From the NCBI GenBank assembly GCA_003485185.1, contig DNAS01000072.1, positions 9,843 to 73,760 of the forward strand: a DNA stretch of 63,918 bases. Reading direction: 5' to 3'. Position 1 is the first letter of the stretch. The number at the start of each line of letters is the position of its first letter. This document shows, in pieces, positions 1 through 9,163 of this stretch. Below the pieces are notes generated by a model, which was not told where the DNA came from, did no database searches, and was given only the letters and a program-made list of their open reading frames with translations. The translations under genes and the position numbers were made by a program. Source of the DNA: Phycisphaerales bacterium (GTDB lineage Bacteria > Planctomycetota > Phycisphaerae > SM23-33).

Positions 1-1182
1 CTGCTGCTCTCCCCGCTGGCGCTGCTGCCGGTCTGGGCGATGGCGCTGGCGTGGAACCTGCTGAAGCTGGCGGTGCTGGCGGCAAGCATCCTCGGCGCCG
101 CGTGCCTGGCGGCGCACCGCGACCGCCGCACGTCCGACTGGGTGATCGGGCTGGCCCTGCTGTGGGGCGCGCTGCTGGTCATCGGCGACATCCAGCACGG
201 AAACACCAACGTCTTCGTCCTCGGCGCGATCGTGTTGCACCTCTGGGCGTACCGGCGCGGGCACGACTTTCTGGCCGGGGCGCCGCTGGCGCTGGCGATC
301 TGCCTGAAAATGACCCCCGCCCTGTTTCTGCTCTACTGGCTGTACCAGCGGAACTGGAAACTGCTGGCCGGGACCGCCGTCTTCGGCGTGCTGCTGGTCG
401 TCGCGCTGCCCTGGGCGGTCCTGACCGCCGCCTTCGGGCCGGGGCACTTCGTCGCCCTCGCGGGCACCTGGCTGAACCAGCTCATCGTTCCCGGGCTGCT
501 CAAGGGCGCGTGGTACCCCGTGCACATCAACCAGTCGATCCCCGGCGTGTTCAGCCGGTACTTCCTGACCGGGCCCAATGGCGACATCTTCTGGAACCCC
601 GACGATTGGAGCTACGAGGCGTTCCGGGCGTCGGGCAAGCCCAGCGGATGGATCACCGTCGCGGCGCTGTCGCCCGCGACGGTCAAGTGGATGATCCGGG
701 CGGCGCAGGCGCTCGTCGTGCTGCTGGCCGGCTGGGCCATCGGCTGGCGAAAACTCCCGCGCGACGACGGGCGGCGCGCCCTGCACTACGGGCTGGTGCT
801 GCTGGGCATGATGCTGCTGAACCAGCGGACGTGGGACCATCACGCAGCCGTGCTGCTGCCCATGTACGTCGCCGTTTGGCACGCGCTGGGATACGGGCGG
901 ATGACCCGGGCCGCGCGGATCGCCGCGCTGGCGCTGGTGCTGGCGGCCGGGCCGCTGGTCTGGCTGAGCGGGACGGGCTTCGCCAAGCTCGCCGCCGTCC
1001 TGTCCGGGCACGCCCTGCATAAGGGCGACCACTGGGCGGACCTCGCCGACGCCTACGGGCCCACCTGCCTGCACTTCCTGTTGATGTTCGCGGCGACGGT
1101 CGTGCTGGCCGCGACGCTCCGAAAGTCCGACGCACCCTACGCCGACCGCCGACAACCTCTCCGCGCGCGGGGAAACTCGTAG
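1..1182 (+). CDS. GT87/DUF2029-like polyprenol-phosphate-sugar glycosyltransferase, 5' partial
   Basis: The reading frame is open from base 1, so the N-terminus lies outside the window; the first internal Met is at 40. The visible 393 codons encode a polytopic membrane protein with repeated hydrophobic segments. One segment has the pattern HGNTNVF followed by a helix and then LKMTPALFLLYWLYQRNWK, which is the layout of GT87 (DUF2029) mannosyltransferase-like proteins that use lipid-linked sugars for cell-envelope glycans. It ends in TAG just before a palindromic repeat and converges with the HDIG gene on the other strand. The family call is fairly sure; acceptor and sugar cannot be told. Alternatives are other GT-C fold transferases. 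Confidence 0.7.
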   Translation: MLLSPLALLPVWAMALAWNLLKLAVLAASILGAACLAAHRDRRTSDWVIGLALLWGALLVIGDIQHGNTNVFVLGAIVLHLWAYRRGHDFLAGAPLALAICLKMTPALFLLYWLYQRNWKLLAGTAVFGVLLVVALPWAVLTAAFGPGHFVALAGTWLNQLIVPGLLKGAWYPVHINQSIPGVFSRYFLTGPNGDIFWNPDDWSYEAFRASGKPSGWITVAALSPATVKWMIRAAQALVVLLAGWAIGWRKLPRDDGRRALHYGLVLLGMMLLNQRTWDHHAAVLLPMYVAVWHALGYGRMTRAARIAALALVLAAGPLVWLSGTGFAKLAAVLSGHALHKGDHWADLADAYGPTCLHFLLMFAATVVLAATLRKSDAPYADRRQPLRARGNS

Positions 1183-1189
1183 TCAGTAG

Positions 1190-1286
1190 CCCGTCGGGTG
1201 GCACGGCTTGCGAGCAAGCCGTGTTCTCGAATTGGGAAACAGGTGATCGAACACGGGCTGCAAGCAGCCCGTGCCACCCCCTACGG
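1190..1286. repeat. Convergent-gene palindromic repeat, copy A
   Basis: Two small perfect hairpins stand side by side. The first has arms CACGGCTTGC and GCAAGCCGTG (about 1202-1223). The second has arms CACGGGCTGC and GCAGCCCGTG (about 1251-1273). Both are enclosed by complementary outer arms, CCCGTCGGGTGGCAC on the left and GTGCCACCCCCTACGGG on the right. It lies between the 3' ends of the GT87-like gene (+) and the HDIG gene (-). Related copies are at 16333-16461 and 55472-55611. It could act as a bidirectional terminator or transcript-stabilising structure, or be a non-autonomous mobile element. Confidence 0.8.
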
Positions 1287-1383
1287 GACGAAGCAACCAC
1301 GCGGAGTTGCAACTACGCCGAACTGCAAACCGTTCGAAGCTCTTCCTCCGCCCTTCGCAACAATTCTATTGTTGCAGGTGCGC

Positions 1384-3837
1384 TTACGCGTCGGAGGAAT
1401 CCATCGGCTCGGGGCGGGGTTTGTCGTCGGCCGGAGGGGCCTTCCCGTTGGCGCGGGCCTGTGCCCGCTCGCGGTCGCGCTCCGCCGCCGAGGGCCGCTG
1501 CCCCGCCGGCGTGGGGTAGGCGATCCGTCCGTGGTACATGCTGCAGAGGCTCTTGACCAGCGACGCCTCGATGCGGTGCACCTCCGCCAGCGTCAGCTCG
1601 CACTCGTCGAGCTGCCCGTCCATCAGGCGGCGGGTGACCATCGCGTGCACCTGGTTCTCGATGCGTCCGGGCGTCGGCTCGGTCATGGAGCGCACGCTGG
1701 ACTCGGAGGCATCGGCGAGCATGAGGATGGCCGCCTCCTTCGAGCGGGGCTTGGGCCCGGGGTAGCGGAACTCCACCTCATCGGGGGCGCGTTCGGAGTC
1801 GGCCTTGCGCTGCACCGCGGCCGCGTGGTAGAAGTACTGCACCAGCGTCGTGCCGTGATGCGTCGAGATGAATTCCCAGAGCGTCCGCGGCAGGTTATAC
1901 TCGCGCGCCAGCTCCAGTCCGTCCTTGACGTGCCCGGTGATGATCAGCAGGCTCATCGCGGGCGACAGTTTGGAGTGCTTCGAGGGCGAATCGAGCTGGT
2001 TTTCGACGAAGTAGGCGGGCTTGTGGCTTTTCCCGATGTCGTGGTAGTACGCGCCGACGCGTGCGCGGAGCCCGCGCGCGCCGATGGCGTCGGCCGCCGC
2101 CTCGCACATCGAGCCGAGCTGGAGCGAGTGGTTGTAGGTCCCGGGCGCCTCCATCGCCAATCGCCGCAGCAACGGCTTGGACGCGTCGCACCATTCCAGC
2201 AGCGTCATGCTCGTGGCGATGTCGAACATCCGTTCGATGACCGGAAGCACGCCCTGGACGAGGAACCCCGCCAGGAGGGCGAACCCCGCGCCCCACGCGC
2301 TGTCGATCAGGGCGAAGCGGAGCGGAATGTTCGCCGACAGCGCCGACGTCCAGACCACCACGAACACCCCCCCCGCCGCGATGGCCGACACCTCCACCAG
2401 CTTGGTGCGCGTGCGGATCTCCCGCAGGGGGAACACCCCGCCGGCCACCGCCGCGCCCAGCGTCAGCAGCATCCAGAGATCCCCGCGAAGCTGGAGCACC
2501 GTCAGCGCCGCCAGCATCACAGTGACCGCCAGCGCGAAGCGCTGGTCGTAGGCGATGGCGAAGACGATGGCTGCCATCAGCACCGGAAGGACCGCGGCGT
2601 AGGGCGTGCCGAAGATGGGGGCCATGGCCTTGGCGGCTGCCAGCATCGTCAGCAGGACCACCGCCACCGCGAACCCGCGCCAGTGGTTGCGCACGATCCG
2701 CGCCTGGTAGTGCCCCACGTAGAACGCCAGCAGCGCCGCCAGCAGCACGACGATGACCGCCCTGCCCGCGACGTGCCGCCAGAGGCGCCACGGGCGCGAA
2801 TGCAGTTCCTGCTCCACGTAGGCGCGGTGCTCGGCCTGGAGACGCTCCAGTTCGCCGGGCTCGAGCCCCTCGACCGTCTCGCCCTGGGGCCCTTCTTGCC
2901 GGCTGGCGCGGGCGATGAGCTGCCCCGCCTCGTAGGTCGCCTGGGGCGGGTCGGCCCGCAGCGCCTCCATGGCGCGGTCGATCTCGCGCGCGGTCACCGT
3001 CGCGTCATACTGGTAGAGCGGCAGGTCTTTCTGGATGGTTCCCGTCAGGTACGCCAGGACGTTCCGCCGCAGCGACGGGTCAAAGACGGACACGGCGTTG
3101 CGGAGCGCCTCGGCGACTTTCTCGTCGTCGTCGAGCCCGATCAGGGCGGCAGGCGAGACCGTGCGGACCGGCGCGCCCGCGCCGGAAACCAGGCGGATTT
3201 CGCGGGGTTGGCGCCAGACGCGCTGCCCGGACAGATCGCTCGCGGTCACCAGCAGTGCCTGGGAAAGCCCCTGGGCAAACTGCTGCACGGCCGCGTCGAA
3301 CGGGCCGCGCAGCGTGGGCGAGGCGAAGGCGGACCAGGCGGCGATGTCGTCGTCGGTGAGGGCGAATTGGCGGACGAGATCGGCGGGCGGCGCGGGTTGG
3401 CTGGCGACGGGCTGGGTGGCGGCGGGTTGCGTTCCGGCCGGGGCGCTGGCAGGCTGGCTTGCCGGAGGCGACAGGCGCGCCGGAAGCTTCCGCACCTCCG
3501 ACGCCACCTGCTCCACCAACGCCGCGTTCAGCGTGAACGTCGCGGGCGTCGTGTTGCGCACCGCGCGCTCGGCGTCCTCCAGCAGTTTCGGCGAGGGCAG
3601 GCGGAACGACACCCGCGCGTGGATGTCGCGCGGGACGTACTGCCCGATGCGGTACGGGAACGGCGCGACCGGCCAGACGTCCATCACCACCGCGCCCGCG
3701 GCGAACAGCAGCGCGATCAGCACCGAGCCGACCCCGCCGACCTGTCGGAACCGCTGCCAGCGCGACTCCCCGCCCGCGCGAATCGTCTTGCGGACCTCCG
3801 CGCGGCGAGGACTGACTTTTTTCCGGAGCGGCCACAT
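1384..3837 (-). CDS. 7TM-HD (PgpH-type) HDIG membrane phosphohydrolase
   Basis: 817 residues. A hydrophobic segment near residues 35-55 is followed by a long extracytoplasmic domain with an Ala/Gln/Pro-rich insert, a block of about seven membrane helices (roughly 340-540), and a cytosolic HD domain with the HDIGK motif at about 599-603. This is the architecture of Listeria PgpH, a cyclic-di-AMP phosphodiesterase; activity on c-di-AMP is inferred from the family. The first possible Met (3885) would translate a repeat element as its N-terminus, so the Met at 3837, starting WPLRKK, is preferred. It lies downstream of a PhoH gene on the same strand. That PhoH-PgpH pairing is common, although the usual third partner ybeY is 38 kb away here. 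Confidence 0.88.
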   Translation of the reverse strand: MWPLRKKVSPRRAEVRKTIRAGGESRWQRFRQVGGVGSVLIALLFAAGAVVMDVWPVAPFPYRIGQYVPRDIHARVSFRLPSPKLLEDAERAVRNTTPATFTLNAALVEQVASEVRKLPARLSPPASQPASAPAGTQPAATQPVASQPAPPADLVRQFALTDDDIAAWSAFASPTLRGPFDAAVQQFAQGLSQALLVTASDLSGQRVWRQPREIRLVSGAGAPVRTVSPAALIGLDDDEKVAEALRNAVSVFDPSLRRNVLAYLTGTIQKDLPLYQYDATVTAREIDRAMEALRADPPQATYEAGQLIARASRQEGPQGETVEGLEPGELERLQAEHRAYVEQELHSRPWRLWRHVAGRAVIVVLLAALLAFYVGHYQARIVRNHWRGFAVAVVLLTMLAAAKAMAPIFGTPYAAVLPVLMAAIVFAIAYDQRFALAVTVMLAALTVLQLRGDLWMLLTLGAAVAGGVFPLREIRTRTKLVEVSAIAAGGVFVVVWTSALSANIPLRFALIDSAWGAGFALLAGFLVQGVLPVIERMFDIATSMTLLEWCDASKPLLRRLAMEAPGTYNHSLQLGSMCEAAADAIGARGLRARVGAYYHDIGKSHKPAYFVENQLDSPSKHSKLSPAMSLLIITGHVKDGLELAREYNLPRTLWEFISTHHGTTLVQYFYHAAAVQRKADSERAPDEVEFRYPGPKPRSKEAAILMLADASESSVRSMTEPTPGRIENQVHAMVTRRLMDGQLDECELTLAEVHRIEASLVKSLCSMYHGRIAYPTPAGQRPSAAERDRERAQARANGKAPPADDKPRPEPMDSSDA

Positions 3838-3842
3838 AAGCG

Positions 3843-3885
3843 ACGTCCAATTGCGGATTGTGGATTGCGGATTTCCGCGCAACAC
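3843..3885. repeat. Low-complexity ATTGCGGATT-type intergenic repeat
   Basis: Reiterated near-copies of ATTGCGGATT and its relatives lie between the PhoH and HDIG genes. The same words reappear in other gaps (8152-8222, 59497-59520, 62805-62882). Read in frame this gives an N-terminal peptide rich in Gln-Ser-Thr-Ile-Arg-Asn, which is why the upstream start of the HDIG gene was rejected. Confidence 0.6.
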
Positions 3886-3980
3886 ACATCGAACTCTTAC
3901 GGCGATCCAATCATCCGCATCGTCTTATCAATCGGCAATATACGACAACAGAATGAGTTGCGAGCAAAAGGGAGAAATCG

Positions 3981-4934
3981 TCAATTGCCGTCTTCGGACG
4001 GCTTGCCGTTTCGCGCGTACGCCTCGACGATGTTCTGCACCAGGCGGTGGCGGACGATGTCGCCCTTGTCCAGGCGCACGAACGCCAGCCCGCGGATTCC
4101 GCTGAGGCGCGCGCGGGCGTCCAGCAGCCCGCTCCGCACGCCGGGTTCGAGGTCCACCTGGCTGTCGTCGCCGGTGACGATCATCTTCGAACCGTGCCCC
4201 ATCCGCGTCAGGAACATCAGCATCTGCGCCGCCGTCGTGTTCTGCGCCTCGTCTAGGATCACCACCGAATCGTTCAGCGTCCGCCCGCGCATGAACGCCA
4301 GCGGGATCACCTCGATCAGGTCGTTGACCATGAAGCGCCGGATCTGCTCGTAGTCCATCATGTCGTGCAGGGCGTCGAACAGCGGGCGCAAGTAGGGGTT
4401 GACCTTCGCCTGCATGTCGCCCGGAAGGAAGCCGAGTTTCTCGCCGGCCTCCACGGCAGGACGCACCAGGATCAGGCGCTTGGCCAGGCCGTGCTTGAGC
4501 ATGTTCACCGCGACGGCGACGGCGAGATACGTTTTTCCCGTCCCGGCCGGGCCCATGCAGAACACCAGGTCGTTTCCGCGCACCGCCTCCAGGTAGCGCT
4601 GCTGACCGGGCGTCTTGGCGCGGATGGTGGTTCCGGCGGCGTAGACGTCCAACACGTCGGGATCCGCCTGTTCGGCGGCGCCGGCGGCCGTGCTGATCGC
4701 CTCGGCCACCACGGCCGAATCCACCGGGCGGTTGTGACGGATCGCCCGCTGGAGATTCTCCAGGACGGCCGCGGCGCGGGAGACGTTCTCTGCCGAGCCC
4801 GTCACCTTCACCTGCCCGCCCCGCGCGAAAATCTGCACGCCCAGCGCCTCGCGGATCATCCGCAAGTGACTGTCCGCCGGGCCGAACAACACGCCCCGCC
4901 GCTGCGGCTCTTCCAACGATAGGCTCAGTTCCAC
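3981..4934 (-). CDS. ybeZ: PhoH family ATPase (YbeZ-type)
   Basis: 317 residues starting at GTG, with GGGAAG as ribosome binding site just upstream. An N-terminal KH-like domain (about 1-80) precedes the PhoH P-loop domain. Walker A GPAGTGKT is near 128-135 and Walker B VVILDEAQ near 224-231. YbeZ-type proteins are putative RNA helicases or NTPases that work with YbeY in rRNA maturation; the exact role here is inferred. The HDIG phosphohydrolase follows 143 nt downstream on the same strand and is probably cotranscribed. Confidence 0.92.
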   Translation of the reverse strand: MELSLSLEEPQRRGVLFGPADSHLRMIREALGVQIFARGGQVKVTGSAENVSRAAAVLENLQRAIRHNRPVDSAVVAEAISTAAGAAEQADPDVLDVYAAGTTIRAKTPGQQRYLEAVRGNDLVFCMGPAGTGKTYLAVAVAVNMLKHGLAKRLILVRPAVEAGEKLGFLPGDMQAKVNPYLRPLFDALHDMMDYEQIRRFMVNDLIEVIPLAFMRGRTLNDSVVILDEAQNTTAAQMLMFLTRMGHGSKMIVTGDDSQVDLEPGVRSGLLDARARLSGIRGLAFVRLDKGDIVRHRLVQNIVEAYARNGKPSEDGN

Positions 4935-4975
4935 GAGTCTTCCCGTTCTCCGCTGGTCACGAATCGTATACGGGC

Positions 4976-4981
4976 ATTATA
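4976..4981 (-). promoter_or_regulatory. -10 box upstream of phoH/ybeZ
   Basis: A perfect TATAAT on the minus strand, about 42 nt before the GTG start. No convincing -35 box is seen at 16-18 nt, so recognition may rely on the -10 alone. Confidence 0.5.
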
Positions 4982-5060
4982 CCTCTTGCGAGGAAGGCCT
5001 CGCCAGAGCGAAGACCGCGGGACCGGGAACCGGTCTTCCGGTCTTCCGTCCTCGGTCTGT

Positions 5061-5097
5061 AAAAAAAGCGAGGCGTCCCCTTGGGGGGACGCCTCGC
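5061..5097 (-). terminator. Rho-independent terminator of the pseudopilin gene
   Basis: On the minus strand a 13-bp stem (GCGAGGCGTCCCC pairing with GGGGACGCCTCGC) with a short loop is followed immediately by seven T residues. It sits 37 nt beyond the pseudopilin stop codon. This is one of the cleanest intrinsic terminators in the window. Confidence 0.93.
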
Positions 5098-5133
5098 GTG
5101 CTCGTCAGAACGATGCTGCCGTGTGCGGCAAAA

Positions 5134-5925
5134 TTACTTGCACGGGCCGAACAGGAAGCTGTCTTCGGCCTTGGTGTGGTTGGCGACGGTCGTGGTGACC
5201 GAAGCCCGCCAACCGCTCTCGGTGTCGCCGCCGGAAGAGTAGATGCAGTCCTTGCTCTTGCCGATGTCGGCGCGCTTGTCGTTGCCCACGCTGGAATCGC
5301 CGCGCAGGAAGTTGATGTACTCGCCAGCCGTGTGGTTCTGGCTCATGCTCTTCTTGGCGTTGTCGGTGCTGATGGTGTCCGACCAGGCCACGAGCGTGTT
5401 GCCCGAGTAGGTGGGCGTCTTGTCGGCCATGATGATGACGCCTTCGCTGGCGCTGGTCAGGCCGTTGGTCGCCGGCGTGCCGTTGATCGGCGACTGGAGG
5501 GAGTAGCTGACGTTCGTGTCCTTCTCGAAATCCCAGTGGTAGTTGCCGCTCGTGTCCTTGACGTTCTCGTCGGGGGTGGCGGTGTCCGACGGGCAGACGA
5601 ACAGCTTGGACGACTGGTTGCCGCGGACGAGCATGAACATCAGGGCCGTGATGCTGCGGTCGCTGATGGTCGAGGTCGGGGCGGTGGTCCGGCCGGTGCC
5701 GGTCACCGACGTCCAGGTCTGCCCGTTGATCCACGGCCAGGCGTCGTTGCTCTCGGCGCGGTACATGGCGTAGCCCTTGCCGAGGCCGTTGAGGTTCGCC
5801 GCGCAGACGGCGCGTTTGCCCAGCTCGCGAGCCCGTCCGAGGCTCGGCAGGAGGATCGACACCAGCAGGGCGATGATGGCGATCACGACCAACAGCTCAA
5901 TCAGGGTAAAACCTTTCCTTCTCAT
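5134..5925 (-). CDS. Type II secretion/type IV pseudopilin-like protein
   Basis: 263 residues. The N-terminus MRRKGFTLIELLVV is a class III prepilin signal: cleavage would fall after the Gly, with the conserved Glu five residues into the mature protein, followed by one long hydrophobic helix (to about residue 28). A variable globular domain follows, with the CPSD motif often seen in planctomycete pseudopilins near residue 100. The ATG at 5925 is favoured over upstream Met codons because a good AAGGAG lies 8 nt before it. The gene is monocistronic, with its own terminator. The partner secretion machinery is not in this window. Confidence 0.88.
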   Translation of the reverse strand: MRRKGFTLIELLVVIAIIALLVSILLPSLGRARELGKRAVCAANLNGLGKGYAMYRAESNDAWPWINGQTWTSVTGTGRTTAPTSTISDRSITALMFMLVRGNQSSKLFVCPSDTATPDENVKDTSGNYHWDFEKDTNVSYSLQSPINGTPATNGLTSASEGVIIMADKTPTYSGNTLVAWSDTISTDNAKKSMSQNHTAGEYINFLRGDSSVGNDKRADIGKSKDCIYSSGGDTESGWRASVTTTVANHTKAEDSFLFGPCK

Positions 5926-6375
5926 TGCGGACACTCCTTGTAAAATCACCCGTTCACATCGGACCCACGGCGTGTCCCGCCAGGCGCCTGGAAAGGAACA
6001 ATCAATTAGTTCGGTTCTTCGCAGCGTGCCTGTCGGGGCATTCGGATGGGGTCGGCCCACGCAGCCGCCCCGGGATAACAGATCCATCCGCCTGGCGCCC
6101 GCGCGCCAGGGCCGGAAACTTCGCATAAGGGAGATCAAATGTCAATATCGAGAGTCGCGAAAGAAAAATGTCAAGCCGCGGCGGAGGAAACGACGCTGCA
6201 AGCGGTTTCCCGCGATCCGAGATCGCTGGAATGCGTATACCGCACCTTGCGCACAGATACCATCCAGCGCTGCGGCCGCGGCATGAACAACGGGAGGGTG
6301 TGTCCCTGATCGAAACGTTATGAGATTGATGAGGGCAGCCACAATGCCACCCCGTCACCCATACCGCACCTATTA

Positions 6376-6405
6376 ATGGTATCTTTTCCGTCTCGGGGGT
6401 GTCAA
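6376..6405 (-). promoter_or_regulatory. Candidate promoter reading toward the pseudopilin gene
   Basis: On the minus strand, TTGACA (6400-6405) is followed after 18 nt by TACCAT (6376-6381). The -35 match is perfect and the -10 matches four of six. It would give a leader of about 440 nt, unusually long, so a closer promoter may exist. Confidence 0.35.
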
Positions 6406-6526
6406 TAGAATACCCGAAGGAATTTTTTGGACAGCAGGCGAGAGGCGAAAGGCTACAGGCTTCAGGAACAGCTTGCTCGTGGCGCCCTGAAGCCTGAGGC
6501 CTGACGCCTGATGTTCGGGCTGGGCA

Positions 6527-6555
6527 TTGACAGCGCGGGCGGGCGAACCTAGTCT
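6527..6555 (+). promoter_or_regulatory. Candidate sigma70-type promoter of the uridylyltransferase gene
   Basis: TTGACA (6527-6532), a 17-nt spacer and TAGTCT (6550-6555). The predicted leader is about 135 nt and contains a CACGAA-type inverted repeat that could fold in the mRNA. Confidence 0.5.
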
Positions 6556-6698
6556 GTGACACTGCGCCCCGCACGGGCCCTGAAAAACCGTCCACGAATT
6601 TCACGAAAAAAGATTCCGCCTGCCGCGGTCTTTGCTTTTCCTTCGTGAAATTCGTGTAATTCGTGGAAAATGCTTTTCCCCAACAGGGAGACCGATTC

Positions 6699-8150
6699 AT
6701 GTCCGACGTGAACGCCGTTCGCAAGGAACTCCAGGCCCACGGGCAGGAACACCTGCTGCGGTTCCATGACGAGCTGGACGAACCCGGGCGCAAGGCGCTG
6801 CTGGAGCAGATCGAGACGCTGGACCTGGCGGAACTGGACGAGCTGGTGGAGCGGTGCGTGCGGCGCAAGCCCGACTACGTTCCGAGCGGGGAGATTCTGC
6901 CTCCGGAAATCGTTTCTCCGCGGTCGGCCGACGCGGCCGGACAGGCCGAACTGGACAAGGCGCGGGCGCGGGGAGAGAAGCTGATTTCCCAGGGGAAGGT
7001 GGCGGCGTTCGTGGTGGCGGGCGGACAGGGCACGCGCCTGGGCTACGAAGGTCCCAAGGGGTGCCTGGAAGCGACGCCCGTCGTGCACAAGCCGCTGTTC
7101 CAGGTGTTCGCGGAGCAGATTCTCGCGGCGAGGAAGCGCGGCGGCAGGCCCGTGCCGTGGTACATCATGACCAGCCCCGCCAACGACGTAGTCACCCGCG
7201 CGTTCTTCCGCCAGAAGAATTATTTCGGCATGGACCCGAAGGACGTGATGTTCTTCGCGCAGGGGACGATGCCGGCGCTGTCGGCCGACGGGAAGGTCCT
7301 GCTGACCGACCAGGGCAACCTGGCGCTGAGCCCCAACGGGCACGGGGGCAGCCTGCTGGCGCTCCGCAAGAGCGGCGCGCTGGAGGACATGGCGAGGCGC
7401 GGAGTGGAGTACGTCAGCTACTTCCAGGTGGACAACCCGCTGGTGCGGTGCGTGGACCCGCTGTTCGTGGGCCTGCACGCCCTGCGCAAGGCGGAGATGA
7501 GCGCTAAGGCGCTTCCGAAGCGCGACCCGATGGAGAAGCTGGGCAACTTCTGCCTGGTCGACGGGAAGGTGCAGGTCATCGAGTATTCGGACATGCCGGA
7601 GGAGCTGGCGCGGCAGTGCGGTCCGGACGGGCGGTTGCGGTTCAGCGCGGGAAGCATCGCCATTCACGTGTTCTCGCGGTCATTCGTGGAGCGCCTGACG
7701 GCGGGCGGGCGCTGCAAGCTGCCCTACCACCGCGCGGACAAGAAGGTTCCCTGCGTGGACGAGACGGGCGCGACGGTCAAGCCCGAGACGCCCAACGCGG
7801 TGAAGCTGGAGATGTTCGTCTTCGACGCGATGCCGCTGGCCGAGCGCACGGTGATTTTGGAGACGCGGCGGAGCGAGGAGTTCAGCCCGATCAAGAACGC
7901 CACGGGGGAGGACAGCCTGACCAGCAGCCTGCACGACCAGGTGCGTCGGGCGGCGGCCTGGCTGGAGGCGGCGGGCGTGGCCGTGCCGCGCGACGCCGAC
8001 GGGCAGGTGGCGGCCGCGATCGAAATCTCGCCGCTGTTCGCCGACTCGGCCGAGGAACTGAAGCGCAAGGCCGACCCGAAGCTCGAGATTCCCGTCGGCG
8101 GGACGGTGTATATCGGCTCGCGCGGGCAGACCGGCACGATGAAGAAATGA
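6699..8150 (+). CDS. Eukaryote-like UDP-N-acetylglucosamine/UDP-sugar pyrophosphorylase (UDPGP family)
   Basis: 483 residues. The nucleotide-binding motif GGQGTRLG near 107-115 is followed by GPKG and the KPLFQVFAEQI stretch, the pattern of eukaryotic UAP1/AGX uridylyltransferases rather than bacterial GlmU. The reaction is UTP plus a sugar-1-phosphate giving UDP-sugar and pyrophosphate; GlcNAc-1-P is the likeliest sugar, but hexose-1-P is possible. The ATG at 6699 is preferred over the Met at 6663 because AGGGAG lies about 10 nt upstream. A GlmU-type transferase is encoded separately at 50732-51490, so the cell may have two UDP-sugar routes. Confidence 0.87.
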   Translation: MSDVNAVRKELQAHGQEHLLRFHDELDEPGRKALLEQIETLDLAELDELVERCVRRKPDYVPSGEILPPEIVSPRSADAAGQAELDKARARGEKLISQGKVAAFVVAGGQGTRLGYEGPKGCLEATPVVHKPLFQVFAEQILAARKRGGRPVPWYIMTSPANDVVTRAFFRQKNYFGMDPKDVMFFAQGTMPALSADGKVLLTDQGNLALSPNGHGGSLLALRKSGALEDMARRGVEYVSYFQVDNPLVRCVDPLFVGLHALRKAEMSAKALPKRDPMEKLGNFCLVDGKVQVIEYSDMPEELARQCGPDGRLRFSAGSIAIHVFSRSFVERLTAGGRCKLPYHRADKKVPCVDETGATVKPETPNAVKLEMFVFDAMPLAERTVILETRRSEEFSPIKNATGEDSLTSSLHDQVRRAAAWLEAAGVAVPRDADGQVAAAIEISPLFADSAEELKRKADPKLEIPVGGTVYIGSRGQTGTMKK

Positions 8151-8151
8151 G

Positions 8152-8222
8152 CGAATCTCAAATTTGAAATTTCAGATTCGAGATTTCAAATTCGCGACTC
8201 GCAATCCGCGATTCGTAATGGG
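8152..8222. repeat. AT-rich low-complexity repeat (AAATCTCAAATT / CGCAATCCGCG words)
   Basis: Overlapping near-repeats of TCAAATTTGAAATTTCAGA type followed by CGCGATTCGTAAT-like words, with internal dyad symmetry. It sits between the uridylyltransferase and NAD kinase genes and is far more AT-rich than its surroundings. The same family occurs at 62805-62882. Confidence 0.6.
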
Positions 8223-8259
8223 TGTTCCGGTTGCGTTTCTTGCGCGATAGGAGCCAGGC

Positions 8260-9114
8260 ATGTCCAAATCCCCTGTGCATCTTCTGGTGATCGCGAACTT
8301 CGCCAAGCCGGGCGTCCGGGAGCAGGTGGACCGTCTGCGTCCGTGGTTCGCCCAGCGGGTGGCGGAGGTGTCGGTGGCGTCCGTGGGCGAGGCGGTGGGT
8401 TCTGCCGCGGACACGGCCGAGTTGTGCGTGGTGCTCGGCGGCGACGGTACGCTGCTGTGGGCGGCGCGGGCCCTGGCGGCGCGGGGCGTTCCGCTGCTGG
8501 GCGTGAACATGGGCAAGCTGGGCTTCCTGGCCGACTACAGCGTGGAGCACATGCAGAAGCACTTCGACGACGTGGTGGGCGGGCGGATCGCGCCGACGGA
8601 GCGGATGATGCTGTCGGTGCGCGTCGGCGACGGCGGGGAGGCGCGGTTCTGCTCGCCGGCCGCCAATGACGCCGCCATCTGCGCCGGCGAACCGTTCCGC
8701 ATGATCGACCTGGACGTGCAGCAGGGCGAGCACTGCGTGGCGGAATATTTCGGCGACGGGCTGGTCGTCTCCACGCCGGCAGGCTCAACCGCCTACAACA
8801 TGTCGGCGGGCGGTCCGATCCTGGAACCGACGCTGGACGCGGTGGCCATCACCCCCATCGCGCCGCACAGCCTGTCGCAGCGCCCGATCGTCGTCCGCAG
8901 CGACCCGCCGATCCGCATCACTGCCTCGCGCATCAACGAGGGGACGGCGCTGATCGTCGACGGGCAGGTTCCCGTCCCGCTGCGGGCGGGGGACGTGGTG
9001 GAAATCCACCGGCACGACCAGCCGATGCGCATCGTCCCGCACCCCGGGCACAGTTTCTTCTCCACGCTGGCCAACAAGCTCCAGTGGGGCCGCTCGCCGC
9101 ACCGGAGCGGATAG
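8260..9114 (+). CDS. nadK: NAD kinase
   Basis: 284 residues. The diagnostic GGDGT motif is near 60-64, followed by GVNMGKLGFLAD and, later, the TPAGSTAYNMSAGGPI stretch of the NAD-binding core. It makes NADP from NAD in the cytosol. TAGGAG about 10 nt upstream supports the ATG. It is the first of several genes here linked to NADP chemistry (compare the GltD-type module of the 9670 fusion), but linkage alone does not prove a joint role. Confidence 0.96.
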   Translation: MSKSPVHLLVIANFAKPGVREQVDRLRPWFAQRVAEVSVASVGEAVGSAADTAELCVVLGGDGTLLWAARALAARGVPLLGVNMGKLGFLADYSVEHMQKHFDDVVGGRIAPTERMMLSVRVGDGGEARFCSPAANDAAICAGEPFRMIDLDVQQGEHCVAEYFGDGLVVSTPAGSTAYNMSAGGPILEPTLDAVAITPIAPHSLSQRPIVVRSDPPIRITASRINEGTALIVDGQVPVPLRAGDVVEIHRHDQPMRIVPHPGHSFFSTLANKLQWGRSPHRSG

Positions 9115-9163
9115 GGGAAAGGCCAGAGGGCGAAGGCCGAAGAAAAAATAAAGGGGAGAAGGC

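Larger units (their letters stand above)
5926..6698. other. 773-nt intergenic region with divergent promoters and two repeat types
   Basis: No convincing gene is present; the short ORFs on either strand show no family features. Visible contents are a minus-strand promoter candidate (6376-6405), a GCCTGAAGCCTGAGGCCTGA-like low-complexity stretch (about 6425-6512), a plus-strand promoter candidate (6527-6555), and an inverted CACGAATTTCACGAA / TTCGTGAAATTCGTG repeat (about 6590-6668) in the leader of the uridylyltransferase gene. Confidence 0.6.

Noticed and set aside
1198..4353. Open frame of 1051 codons on the plus strand
   Set aside because: It runs antisense to the HDIG and PhoH genes, is full of His/Arg/Gln from GC-rich third positions, and has no family motif.
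5946..6342. Short minus and plus ORFs in the pilin upstream gap
   Set aside because: No ribosome binding sites or families, and frames overlap promoter-like sequence.
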